Assembly: GCF_009857595.1 (NCBI RefSeq)
Contig: NZ_WWCU01000034.1
Coordinates: 1-64,000 of the forward strand
Direction of reading: 5' to 3'
Origin: Pseudoduganella aquatica
GTDB lineage: Bacteria; Pseudomonadota; Gammaproteobacteria; Burkholderiales; Burkholderiaceae_D
DNA: 64,000 bases
Each line of letters opens with the position of its first letter. Position 1 is the stretch's first letter. Made by a program: the position numbers and the translations under genes. The notes under the pieces were generated by a model. The model had not been told where the DNA came from, ran no database searches, and was given only the letters and a program-made list of their open reading frames with translations. Positions 27,282-35,859 of the stretch are shown here, in pieces.

Positions 27282-27647
27282 ATTCTTGGTCTCTGAGTTG
27301 GGAGGGTGCGACGCCCGCCATTCTAGGAGGAATAAATGACAACATTGTGACCGGGGCCCCTGCCTGCGATCCTAGTTTTGTCATGGACAATTTATCCGTG
27401 CTTAACAGTTTTCTTTTGAATCGATGGACAATATTGTCAAAAGTGAAGTACTGTTTCATATCAGTCACTGGCGAGGCGCCGCCGGGGCCGATGCAGCATG
27501 CAGTTTCGCTATGAAAAACAGGCATCTGTTGTAAGGCCATATCGTAATGATTATTGCCTGTTGTTAATTCAACGGATGTGAGACTACAATCGAAAGAATG
27601 CGCCTAAAAATTGCGCATACGAGTGTCTTTTTGCGGAATACGCCTAT
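27282..27647. promoter_or_regulatory. Divergent AT-rich regulatory region, phoX / HD-GYP regulator
   Basis: No gene. It holds three dyads built from the half-site TTGTC: GACAACATTGTG at 27338-27349, TTGTCATGGACAA at 27378-27390 and the perfect palindrome GACAATATTGTC at 27427-27438. A promoter for the regulator gene is plausible: TTGTTA at 27561-27566, 18-base spacer, TACAAT at 27585-27590. An ATGCGC/GCGCAT inverted repeat at 27598-27618 lies in the leader. Confidence 0.55.
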
Positions 27648-29150
27648 ATGTCTTTTTTGTCCTCACCTTCGCCCAAGCTAGCGCCATGGAAAGTTCTGCT
27701 GGTCGATGACGAACCCGATATCCACGACGTCACCAAGCTGACCCTGACCCGCTTCCGCCTGGACGGCCGCGCGCTCAGTTTCGTCCATGCCTACAGCGGC
27801 GCGGAGGCCAAGGAAGTGCTGGCGCGCGAGCAGGATATCGCGCTGGTGTTCCTGGACGTGGTGATGGAGCAGGAGGACAGCGGCCTGGAAGTGGCGCGCT
27901 GGATGCGCCAGGAGCTGGACAACCAGTTCACCCGCATCGTGCTGCGCACCGGCCAGCCGGGCCAGGCGCCGGAAGAGCGCGTGATCGTCAACTACGACAT
28001 CAACGACTACAAGGAAAAGACCGAGCTCGACCGCACCAAGCTGTTCACCACCACCTTCGCCGCGCTGCGCGCATACCGCGACATCATGAAGGTGGAGGAA
28101 GCGCGCATTGCGCAGCTGAACTACCGCGAAGGCCTGGAGCGCGTGATCGCCGCCTCGGCCCATATCTTCCAGCAGCGCAACCTGAAGGACTTCGCCAACG
28201 GCCTGCTGCAGCAGGTGGTGGCGCTGCTGCGCCTGGAAAACAGCATGCTGCTGCGCCTGCGCGCGGCCACCGCCATCAGCGGCGAACATGAATACGAAAT
28301 CCTGGCCCAGATCGGCGACGAGGAAAACATCCTCACGCCCGACCTGCTGGCCCAGCTGGACGACGCCAAGAGCAACCGCATCTCCCGCGTGCACGGCGAC
28401 ACCTATGTCGGCTACTTCCCCAACAGCAGCGGCAAGGCCTCGCTGCTGGTGCTCAAGGGCGTGGAAGAAATCTCCGACATCGACGCCAAGCTGCTGGAAG
28501 TGTTCTGCTCGGGCGTGGCGATCGCCTTCGACAACATCCTGCTGACGCAGGAAATCACCGACACCCAGGCCGAGCTGATCCTGCGCCTGGGCGACGTGGT
28601 GGAATCGCGCTCGAACGAGGCGGGCAACCACGTGCGCCGCATGTCCGAGGTGTGCCATCTGCTGGCCGTGGCCAGCGGCATGCCGGACGAGGAAGTGGCG
28701 GTGCTGCGCCACGCCGCGCCCATGCACGACATCGGCAAGATCGCCACGCCGGACGCGGTGCTGCTGAAACCGGGCAAGCTCGACGCGGCCGAATGGGAAA
28801 TCATGAAGCAGCATCCGGCGGTGGGCCTGTCCATCCTGGACGGCTCGCAGCGCCCGATCCTGAAAGCGGCCGCCGTGATCGCGCACCAGCACCACGAGAA
28901 ATTCGACGGCAGCGGCTATCCGCAAGGCCTGCGCGGCGACAAGATCCACCTGTACGCGCGCATCGTGGCCGTGGCCGACGTGTTCGACGCGCTGATGCAC
29001 AAGCGCTGCTACAAGGAAGCCTGGCCGGTCGACCAGGTGGTCAGCCACCTGCGCGAAGTGGCGGGCCACCACCTGGACCCGGTCTACGTCGAGCACCTGA
29101 TCAACAACATCGACAAGGCACTGGCCATCAACGAGCGCTTCCCGGACTGA
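27648..29150 (+). CDS. Response regulator with REC, DUF3369 and HD-GYP domains
   Basis: A 500-residue cytosolic protein. The receiver domain (about 14-140) has the acidic pair in LLVDDEPD and phospho-acceptor D70 in VFLDVVM. A DUF3369 sensor module follows at about 150-310. The HD-GYP domain (about 320-480) has HDIGKI near 360 and HHEKFDGSGYP near 412-422, so cyclic-di-GMP phosphodiesterase activity is expected. The partner kinase is not adjacent; the nearest GAF histidine kinase is at 33274-35232. The 3' end overlaps the convergent Fic gene by 23 bases. Confidence 0.93.
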   Translation: MSFLSSPSPKLAPWKVLLVDDEPDIHDVTKLTLTRFRLDGRALSFVHAYSGAEAKEVLAREQDIALVFLDVVMEQEDSGLEVARWMRQELDNQFTRIVLRTGQPGQAPEERVIVNYDINDYKEKTELDRTKLFTTTFAALRAYRDIMKVEEARIAQLNYREGLERVIAASAHIFQQRNLKDFANGLLQQVVALLRLENSMLLRLRAATAISGEHEYEILAQIGDEENILTPDLLAQLDDAKSNRISRVHGDTYVGYFPNSSGKASLLVLKGVEEISDIDAKLLEVFCSGVAIAFDNILLTQEITDTQAELILRLGDVVESRSNEAGNHVRRMSEVCHLLAVASGMPDEEVAVLRHAAPMHDIGKIATPDAVLLKPGKLDAAEWEIMKQHPAVGLSILDGSQRPILKAAAVIAHQHHEKFDGSGYPQGLRGDKIHLYARIVAVADVFDALMHKRCYKEAWPVDQVVSHLREVAGHHLDPVYVEHLINNIDKALAINERFPD

Positions 29151-30624
29151 ACGCCGCCTGCACGGCGTGCTCGATGCGGCCGGCCAGTTCGGCGTCGGCC
29201 AGCATCGGGAACTCCTTCTTCAGTTTATTCGACACCGCCCAGCCGTTTTCGCGCACCGCGCGCACGATGCGGTCGATTTCCGCATCCGGCCCTTCCAGCC
29301 AGTTCTTCACTTCCCGCCGCGCGCTGTAGACGCCGCGCAGATACGCCGCCTCGTCCGGCATCTCTTCGGCCAGGGTGTGCCGCAGCACGCCGCCCAGGTA
29401 AGCCGCATGTTTGCTCAGGTCCGGATAGCGCCAGGCCGCCATCGCATCCTCGTAAGCGCCAAACTGGAAGTTTGAGCGGACGCCATCATCGTATTCCGCC
29501 ATGGCGCCAAACTGGTACTGCTGCGCGTATTTGCGCATCAGCGGCCGGGAGAAGACTGCCAGCGTCTGGTCATACACCGCGCGCGCGAAGGCCGAGCGCG
29601 TGATCGAGGCCGACACCGGCAAAATAAAGGGCGCCGGCACTGCCCCGTCGCGCCGCAGGATATCGTTAATCAGAAAGCGCGAAATCCGGCCATTCCCGTC
29701 CGACATGGGATGGATATAGACAAAACCGAACGCCGCCACCGCCGCGCGGACGGCCGGCGGCCGGCCCACCGTGCACGCCAGGCTGGCCCGCAAGCCTTCG
29801 AGCAACGGCAGGATCGCGTCCCAATGCGGGGCGATGTAGTCGACCACGTCGCTATACGTATTGAGATGGCCGACGAACACCGGCGAGCGGCGCAGGCCGT
29901 AGCGTGTTGCGGCCGGCCCCAGTATGCTGGCCTGCAAGGCCGCCAGGCTGTCCAGCGCCAACGGATCCTCCGAGCGGCCGCACATGGACTCCATCGTGGC
30001 AGCAAAGCGCTGGATGCGGCCCTGCTGGCTCTCCTCGTGCTCAATGGCGAAGCTGGCGCGGCTTTCCCTGATCGTCAGCCAAACTGCGCTGCGCTGGAGA
30101 ATATCCTGTCCGTAGGCCGACTCAAGCTCCGCCAGCGCGTGGGCAAAATCGATAGCCTCGGCCGCCAGCACCTCCGGGCTGCGCGACACCACCGGACAAA
30201 ACTGGCACGTGCCCGGCAAATTGTTGCGCACCCGCCAGCGCTTCACTGCGATAAACGATGTGGAAGTGAGATAAGCGCCGGCATCAATGGCGTCGACGTA
30301 GTTGCCCGCGGCGGTATCCGGCACAGCGAGCGTCCGCCCGGTCAGCCACTCGAAAAAGAACCCCGCCCTGCGCGCATATTGCCCGGTAGGCTCTCGCCTG
30401 ATCCACACTTCAAGCTCAAGCGGTTCAATCCGCGCAAACAGGCGCGCCAGCAACTCCAGATGCAAACGCTCATGTTTTAGTGCAAAAGTAAGCTGCGCTT
30501 GCAGATCATGTGCAGGACGGACAGATGCAGGAAGGCTGCTCGCGGCAGGCAAAGGCTGGACAGGCTCGGCGCCATACCGCTCCGCCAGCCATCGCCACCC
30601 TGCCCTTGTCCCTGCGGTAACCAT
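29128..30624 (-). CDS. Fic family protein
   Basis: A 498-residue protein with a Fic domain in the middle: the core motif HPMSDGNGR begins with catalytic H305, close to the HPFx(D/E)GNGR consensus with Met for Phe. Fic enzymes transfer AMP (or other nucleotide parts) to protein hydroxyls. The N-terminal 110 residues hold a predicted helical region, and the C-terminal part (after about 340) has a further helical module. I could not place the usual (S/T)xxxE(G/N) inhibitory helix. GC content is close to the chromosome average, unlike the next genes. No good ribosome site precedes the ATG. Confidence 0.88.
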   Translation of the reverse strand: MVTAGTRAGWRWLAERYGAEPVQPLPAASSLPASVRPAHDLQAQLTFALKHERLHLELLARLFARIEPLELEVWIRREPTGQYARRAGFFFEWLTGRTLAVPDTAAGNYVDAIDAGAYLTSTSFIAVKRWRVRNNLPGTCQFCPVVSRSPEVLAAEAIDFAHALAELESAYGQDILQRSAVWLTIRESRASFAIEHEESQQGRIQRFAATMESMCGRSEDPLALDSLAALQASILGPAATRYGLRRSPVFVGHLNTYSDVVDYIAPHWDAILPLLEGLRASLACTVGRPPAVRAAVAAFGFVYIHPMSDGNGRISRFLINDILRRDGAVPAPFILPVSASITRSAFARAVYDQTLAVFSRPLMRKYAQQYQFGAMAEYDDGVRSNFQFGAYEDAMAAWRYPDLSKHAAYLGGVLRHTLAEEMPDEAAYLRGVYSARREVKNWLEGPDAEIDRIVRAVRENGWAVSNKLKKEFPMLADAELAGRIEHAVQAAFSPGSAR

Positions 30625-30777
30625 GATTAAAATCGCTCAGAAGTACTCGAAAACGATTATGCGCCTAAAATTTTGATTACAAATCGAGGATTGGGACAAA
30701 AAACGCTCAGGCGCTGAAAGACCCGAAGATTGAGCAATACGAAGGCAAGTCCCCTTGAGGCAACGTATGCTGGCCGA

Positions 30778-31080
30778 ATGCTCAAGATCCTCACTACTGA
30801 CGAGTTCAACACTTGGTTCGCAAGCCTTCGCGACAAGGTGGCGGTCGCACATATTCGGACGCGAGTCGAACGGGCATCGCTTGGGAACTTCGGAGACTGC
30901 TCTCCGGTCGGTGGTGGGGTCGCGGAAATGAGAATACACTATGGCCCAGGCTATCGCGTCTACTTCAGCAAACGTGGCACCACTGTGGTGATATTGCTGG
31001 CAGGCGGTGAAAAGTCGAGTCAGAGCAAAGACATCAAAACTGCTATTAAACTCGTCAAGTCCATGCGAGAAAAACCATGA
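30778..31080 (+). CDS. RelE/HigB-type toxin (Gp49-like)
   Basis: A 100-residue protein matching the phage-derived Gp49-like/RelE superfamily: FNTWFASLRDKVAVAHIRTRVERA, then GDCSPVGGGVAEMRIHYGPGYRVYF, then VVILLAGGEKSSQSKDIKTA, the conserved end that packs the RNase fold. Such toxins cut mRNA at the ribosome. The ATG at 30778 is chosen because family similarity begins there; a TTG at 30730 would add 16 residues. It overlaps the following gene by ATGA, the usual toxin-first order of HigBA-like loci. Confidence 0.87.
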   Translation: MLKILTTDEFNTWFASLRDKVAVAHIRTRVERASLGNFGDCSPVGGGVAEMRIHYGPGYRVYFSKRGTTVVILLAGGEKSSQSKDIKTAIKLVKSMREKP

Positions 31081-31379
31081 CTATCGAACTTACCCCGTGG
31101 GACACCTCACAGCAGTTACAAACCCGAGAAGATATCGTGTTGTTTCTGGAGGCCTGCCTGGAACAAGCGGCAGACGATGCTCCCTTCATTTCTACTGCTA
31201 TCGAAACAGTCGCACACTCCCCGGCGCTAGCTCAACTCTCAGCCGGCGATGAGTTGCGTGAAGGAATTCTTAACCTGATAAATGCTCATCCGTCCAACAT
31301 TGCGCAACTACTCTCTGAAATATTACATATAAAAATATCAGGAAATGATATATCGCATCCTATGCAGCTTGAGGAATAG
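31077..31379 (+). CDS. Diverged antitoxin of the HI1420 / HigA-like type
   Basis: A 100-residue protein whose start overlaps the toxin stop (ATGA). The first half (TPWDTSQQLQTREDIVLFLEACLEQAADDAPFI) matches addiction-module antidote proteins. The second half should be a helix-turn-helix ending in the family's SxEGNPxFxTxxKV pattern; here it reads LREGILNLINAHPSNIAQLLSEIL, so the DNA-binding part is diverged. The role as antitoxin rests on gene order and the N-terminal match. The 3' end overlaps the convergent pentapeptide gene by 20 bases. Confidence 0.75.
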   Translation: MTIELTPWDTSQQLQTREDIVLFLEACLEQAADDAPFISTAIETVAHSPALAQLSAGDELREGILNLINAHPSNIAQLLSEILHIKISGNDISHPMQLEE

Positions 31380-33198
31380 GAAGGCCAAGTATTTTCAATG
31401 CTGAAACCAACTGAATAGTGGCATCATCATCAACATCGTAGTCATCAGGGAAAATTGCTTGCCCATATTTTCCCGCCTTCAATTTAGCGACCGCAACAAC
31501 AGTTGTAGCATCTGCTATAGAATTAGAGAAATTTGTTTTTGAATCAATCTTAACATTCAAAAGAACAGCCCCCTCCAAATTCGCGCCATTGAATTTTGCC
31601 CCATTTAGAATGGCACCAGAAAAATCAACTCCTCGCAAATCAGAAACCATTAAACTAGCTCCGAAAATTATTGCCGCACCCAAATTTGCCCCTTGCATTT
31701 TAGCGCCATCCAGCTTCGCATATCGAAGGTCAGACAAGGCCATCTGCGCCCCTTGCAAACTCGCGTGCTGCAGATCCGCCGATTGCAATTGCGCTTCAAA
31801 AAAATCACATCTTTGGAATTTCCCGAGTTTTAAATTTGCCCCTTGCCACTGCACCCCTCTCAAATTCAAATCATAAAGTTCAATATTCCGATGGATTTTA
31901 TCCTTCTGCAATGCGAGCAGCATTCCATCAAATCCAGAAAGTACAATATGCGGCAAATCTGGCGAATTATCCCGAAGAATATTTCCGTTCCCACTTGCCA
32001 ATGCAAGAGTCAGCGCTCCACCAACTCCAGAATTCATTTCCAGTCTAATTTTTTTATTCCACTCTTGAAATTCCAAAGCCCAATCCAGATTATTAACCGA
32101 GCAAATATCTTTCATTTCCTCCAACAGCAACTTAACTCTAGCAACCCAAATGGCTTTAACCAGTTGAAAAGCTGGCCGCTGAAAGTGCGCTCCAAAGTCT
32201 CCCCGCAAGAATGCCTGCAACTGATGGATTGCAGATATTTGTAACGCAATTGCCCCATCACGTCTACTATGGGTTCTGAGCGAGCCCTGTGCCGGCTCAG
32301 AGGAGAATTCCTTGGAGTTAGAACTCTCTTCCGTTTTCACCGTTTCAAAGATCTCGTCTTTAGCAACCTTATCTTGCTTAGTGGTTTTTTTCACAACAAC
32401 AATCTTATCCTCCGGCAGATGCAGCCCCGATGCCCATTCAGCCAGCTTCTGAAAATCCTTCAGGTTTACATCTTTTCTTTGATTTTCTATCGACCAGAGA
32501 TTATTCCGATCCCGAAATAACCAAACCAAGAAAACGATCGGCAACCCGGAAATTATTATAATATTACTCATTAATTGGGGCATCTTGGAAATGCCATCAA
32601 TCGTGAAAGTAATATACTTCTTATTTATAAAATCAAGACTCGGAACAATCAACTCCATAATACCCAGAGCCAGAAAAAAGGAAAGAACAACGAGGGATGG
32701 GCGCACCAAATGAACTGACGGCCATCTTCTACCTTCCCAAAATCGTCGCACCTTCAGAAACAATACATCCCAACGCCATGCTCCATGACGCAGATATTGA
32801 AGCTTATCTCTTCTACCCATGCCGAGTACAAAAACAGAATCCAGGCATAAGAAGGTAGAAAAAATTGATTTTGACAAATACTCGCCTCCAAAAAATGCCC
32901 AGGTTAAAATAGTCGTCGCAACAAATAATGCATATGCTATGACATATAAATATCCAATCTCAAACGTACCGGAGATTGTCGAAATAACAGGGTATTTGTA
33001 GGCAAAAAATGGGGAAAATAAAAGCAGCAGTGAAGAGAATATTCCCACAAACAAGCGAAATCTGAGAGAAGCTGCCAGCCCTATTGATCGAGAACCGTTT
33101 ACGCAATCCAAATCGCGGAATTTAAGGCACTTCCGATCAAGGAAACCAGATAGAATTGCCGACAGTATTATAATCAAATAAAAATACATCTCCACCAT
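31360..33198 (-). CDS. Pentapeptide-repeat membrane protein
   Basis: A 612-residue protein with two parts. The first 230 residues hold about five membrane segments (for example MYFYLIIILSAILSGF and LVVLSFFLALGIMELIV). A charged cytosolic linker with Lys/Glu-rich stretch (about 265-300) follows. Residues about 437-549 form pentapeptide repeats of the A(D/N)LxG type (GANLKLGKFQRCDF, ADLQHASLQGAQM, AKLDGAKMQGANL), which fold as a right-handed beta-helix. The codon use is AT-rich. Function unknown; membrane proteins with pentapeptide helices occur in accessory and defence-like loci. The start could also be the ATG at 33189. Confidence 0.85.
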   Translation of the reverse strand: MVEMYFYLIIILSAILSGFLDRKCLKFRDLDCVNGSRSIGLAASLRFRLFVGIFSSLLLLFSPFFAYKYPVISTISGTFEIGYLYVIAYALFVATTILTWAFFGGEYLSKSIFSTFLCLDSVFVLGMGRRDKLQYLRHGAWRWDVLFLKVRRFWEGRRWPSVHLVRPSLVVLSFFLALGIMELIVPSLDFINKKYITFTIDGISKMPQLMSNIIIISGLPIVFLVWLFRDRNNLWSIENQRKDVNLKDFQKLAEWASGLHLPEDKIVVVKKTTKQDKVAKDEIFETVKTEESSNSKEFSSEPAQGSLRTHSRRDGAIALQISAIHQLQAFLRGDFGAHFQRPAFQLVKAIWVARVKLLLEEMKDICSVNNLDWALEFQEWNKKIRLEMNSGVGGALTLALASGNGNILRDNSPDLPHIVLSGFDGMLLALQKDKIHRNIELYDLNLRGVQWQGANLKLGKFQRCDFFEAQLQSADLQHASLQGAQMALSDLRYAKLDGAKMQGANLGAAIIFGASLMVSDLRGVDFSGAILNGAKFNGANLEGAVLLNVKIDSKTNFSNSIADATTVVAVAKLKAGKYGQAIFPDDYDVDDDATIQLVSALKILGLPIPQAA

Positions 33199-33273
33199 AA
33201 GCTCCCTGAACCATCAATAAAACATTGCATCGCAACGCGCTTTAGGATGAAATGCAATGCCGGCTGGGTCTCC

Positions 33274-35232
33274 TCAAGCCTGCTGCTTGCCGTGCTGGAC
33301 GCGCGGGAAGCGCAGGTTGTAGTGCAGGCCCATGTTGGGGGCGCTGACCACTTTGACCGTGCCGCCCAGCGGACCCGTCACCAGGTTGTACAGGATGTGC
33401 GCGCCCAGGCCGCTGCCGCCGGAGCCGCGCTTGGTGGTGAAGAAGGGGTCGAACAGCTGGCTCAAGGTGCCAGGATCCATGCCGATGCCGTTGTCGCTGT
33501 AGTCGAACTGCACGTGGTCGCCCTCCACCCTGCCCTTGATCTTGATCGAGCCGGACTGGCCTTCGCCAAAGCCGTGCACCAGCGAGTTGACCACCATATT
33601 CGTCACGATCTGCGACACCGCGCCGGGGAAGCTTTCCATGTCGATGTCCGGCGGGCAGTCCACTTCCACTTCGATCGGCTTGCCCTTCAGCTTGGGCTGC
33701 AGCGACAGCAGCACCTCGTCCAGGTATTTGCGCAGGTTGAAGCTGCGCACATTGTCGGACGACTGGTCCACCGCCACCTGCTTGAAGCTGCGCACCAGCG
33801 CCGCCGCGCGCTGGGTGTTGGTGGTCATGATGCGCAGCGACTGGTCGACGATGTCGAAGAACTGGTTCAGCCCGTCCTCGTCCAGGGCGCCGTTGGCCAG
33901 GTCTTCCTTGGTCAGCTTGAGTTCCTGCACCAGGTGGCTGGTGGCGGTCACGCAGATGCCCAGGGGCGTGTTGATTTCGTGCGCCACGCCGGCCACCAGG
34001 CGGCCCAGCGAGGCCAGCTTTTCCTGCCGCACCAGCTCGCCCTGCGCTTCCTGCAGCTGCGTCAGCGCCGTGTTCAGCGCCGCGTTCTGCTCCTCCAGCG
34101 CGCTCTTGGCGCGGCGGATGGCGCGGTCGGCCTGCAGGCGCGAGATCACCACCGCCACGTGGCTGGCCATGAAGGCCAGCACGTCCAGGTCGGACTGGGT
34201 GTAGATCACGTCCTCGTGGTAGCTCTGCACCACCAGCACGCCGTAGGCATAGTCGTTGAGCAGTATGGGCGCGCCCATCCAGCTGATGATCTCTTCGTTG
34301 CCCAGCGGCCGCTCCACCTCGCCGGACGCCATCAGCGCCAGATAGCCGTCGCGGTCCAGCAGCACCGGCTGGCGCTGCTTCAGGATGTAGGAGGTCATGC
34401 CCACACCGTAGGAGAAGCTGGTGCACGGCGCGGTCGGGTCTTTCTCGTCGACGAAATACGGGACCGTGATCTCGTTGTTGCTCGGGTGGTAGAGCGCGAT
34501 CAGGAAGTTGCGCACGGTCAGCACTTCGCTGATGGCTTCGTGCAGGCGCTGGTACATGGTGTTGCGGTCCCACGAGCCGCCCGACAGGCTGGCGATCTCG
34601 TACAGCGCGCGCTGCAGGCTTTCGGCGCGGCGGCGCTCGGCCACTTCGTACTCCAGCGCGGCGGTGCGCTCGTGCACGGCGCGCTCCAGGCGATCCATGC
34701 TCTGCAGGCCTTGCAGCGCGCTCGACACGTGGCTGGCGATCAGCTGGAACAGCGCCTGGTCTTCCTCGCTGAAAGTGTGCTGCTTGTCGTAGCTCTGGAT
34801 CACCATGGCGCCCATGGCCTGGTGGTTCTGGTCCAGCAGCGGGCAGCCCATCCAGTGCTCGGCGGTGGTGCCCAGCCCCCACACGGCGCCGTCGGTCTCG
34901 TGCGAGGTGTGCTCCTCGGCCGTCATGATCAGGCGCTGGCCGTTCAGTATCACCCAGGCGGTGGGCGAATGGTCGGACGAGGGCAGCTCCACCAGCTCCT
35001 GGCCGTCATAGGGCGCGTCGTCCACCTCGTCGACAAAGTAGACGAAGCGCACCGAGTTGGGGCGCCCCTCGTCGCTCAGCGCGACATAGAAGTTGGCAGC
35101 GTACATGATGCGCCCCAGCGCCTCGTGCACCGCCTGCACAAATTCCGCAATGTCGGTGCAGGTGCTCGATTTCTGCCCGATTTCGAGCAAGATGCTTTGT
35201 ACGGCTTCCAGGCGGCTAAGACGGCTTTCCAT
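33274..35232 (-). CDS. Sensor histidine kinase with two GAF domains
   Basis: A 652-residue soluble kinase. Two GAF domains lie at about 15-165 and 200-350, separated by a helical linker (RLERAVHERTAALEYEVAERRRAE). A coiled linker leads to a HisKA-like dimerisation helix with the phospho-acceptor His in GRLVAGVAHEINTPLG near residue 415. The ATPase domain ends with FDYSDNGIGMDPGTLSQLFDPFFTTKRGSGGSGLG. GAF domains suggest a small ligand or redox signal. AGGAAAA precedes the ATG. No response regulator is next to it; the HD-GYP regulator 4 kb away is one candidate partner. Confidence 0.92.
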   Translation of the reverse strand: MESRLSRLEAVQSILLEIGQKSSTCTDIAEFVQAVHEALGRIMYAANFYVALSDEGRPNSVRFVYFVDEVDDAPYDGQELVELPSSDHSPTAWVILNGQRLIMTAEEHTSHETDGAVWGLGTTAEHWMGCPLLDQNHQAMGAMVIQSYDKQHTFSEEDQALFQLIASHVSSALQGLQSMDRLERAVHERTAALEYEVAERRRAESLQRALYEIASLSGGSWDRNTMYQRLHEAISEVLTVRNFLIALYHPSNNEITVPYFVDEKDPTAPCTSFSYGVGMTSYILKQRQPVLLDRDGYLALMASGEVERPLGNEEIISWMGAPILLNDYAYGVLVVQSYHEDVIYTQSDLDVLAFMASHVAVVISRLQADRAIRRAKSALEEQNAALNTALTQLQEAQGELVRQEKLASLGRLVAGVAHEINTPLGICVTATSHLVQELKLTKEDLANGALDEDGLNQFFDIVDQSLRIMTTNTQRAAALVRSFKQVAVDQSSDNVRSFNLRKYLDEVLLSLQPKLKGKPIEVEVDCPPDIDMESFPGAVSQIVTNMVVNSLVHGFGEGQSGSIKIKGRVEGDHVQFDYSDNGIGMDPGTLSQLFDPFFTTKRGSGGSGLGAHILYNLVTGPLGGTVKVVSAPNMGLHYNLRFPRVQHGKQQA

Positions 35233-35274
35233 CGATTTTTCCTATGTGCAATTGAGCACAGGAATGGTAACAGT

Positions 35275-35805
35275 TCAGGCAGGCCGGCGGTAGCCGCTTT
35301 CTATCCACGCTGTGGCGCTCGCCACACTGAGTTTGAAGGTCGGCAGCGCGCGCACCTGGGCCAGCTCCTCGCCGTAGGGGTCGAAGGCGGTCAGGGTGGC
35401 GTAGGGTTCGTCCTCGTCCGGCGTGATGTCGAAGTTGACGGTGATGTAGGCCGCGCCTTCGGTGTTCACGCGCACGCTCTTGTGCAGCTGGGCGTGCAGC
35501 TGCTGCTCGTGGCGGCGCAGCACTTCGTTGGCGGTCTTGACCAGGGTGTTGAAGGCGTTGATGTCGAGCGGCTTGGGGTTTTTCTTGTCGCGCCCCATGG
35601 TCCACGGCCCCACCAGGGCCGGTTCCGGCTCGCCGTCCTTGATCATGGCCACGGCCCAGCCTTCGTCCTCGTCGTTCTTGATCACGCGCGCGGTCCAGCC
35701 ATTGGCTTGCCATAGGCGGTCTTCCTGGACCAGGGCGTCTTCGTCCTGATTTTGGTCTTGGTCTTGGTCGGAAAGCAGGGTGTCGTCAAACATGGCGTCA
35801 GTCAT
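35275..35805 (-). CDS. Hypothetical acidic protein
   Basis: A 176-residue soluble protein without signal peptide. The start has a short low-complexity DQDQDQNQDED run, followed by a compact domain (RVIKNDEDEGWAVAMIKDGEPEPALVGPWTMGRDKKNPKPL). I do not recognise a named family. It lies between the histidine kinase and the LacI gene on the same strand, with 42 bases before the kinase. Either the ATG at 35805 or that at 35793 could be the start. Confidence 0.7.
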   Translation of the reverse strand: MTDAMFDDTLLSDQDQDQNQDEDALVQEDRLWQANGWTARVIKNDEDEGWAVAMIKDGEPEPALVGPWTMGRDKKNPKPLDINAFNTLVKTANEVLRRHEQQLHAQLHKSVRVNTEGAAYITVNFDITPDEDEPYATLTAFDPYGEELAQVRALPTFKLSVASATAWIESGYRRPA

Positions 35806-35859
35806 GGGAGCTCGCTTTACTGGATATATATACAGTTAAAAACCGTATCATAGCCGAAT

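Larger units (their letters stand above)
30640..33240. other. AT-rich islet holding toxin-antitoxin pair and pentapeptide protein
   Basis: From about 30640 to 33240 the sequence is visibly poorer in G and C and uses A/T-ending codons (for example aaa, aat, att), unlike the flanking GC-rich genes. It contains the HigB/RelE-type toxin, its antitoxin and the pentapeptide-repeat membrane protein. This suggests recent acquisition. No integrase, direct-repeat boundary or tRNA was found. Confidence 0.65.

Noticed and set aside
27282..27400. Canonical Pho box before phoX
   Set aside because: TTGTCAT heptamers are present but no second heptamer lies 11 bases away in the same direction, so I list only an unassigned dyad cluster.
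30730..30777. TTG-initiated longer toxin
   Set aside because: The added 16 residues do not match the family and no ribosome site precedes the TTG; the ATG at 30778 fits the family start.
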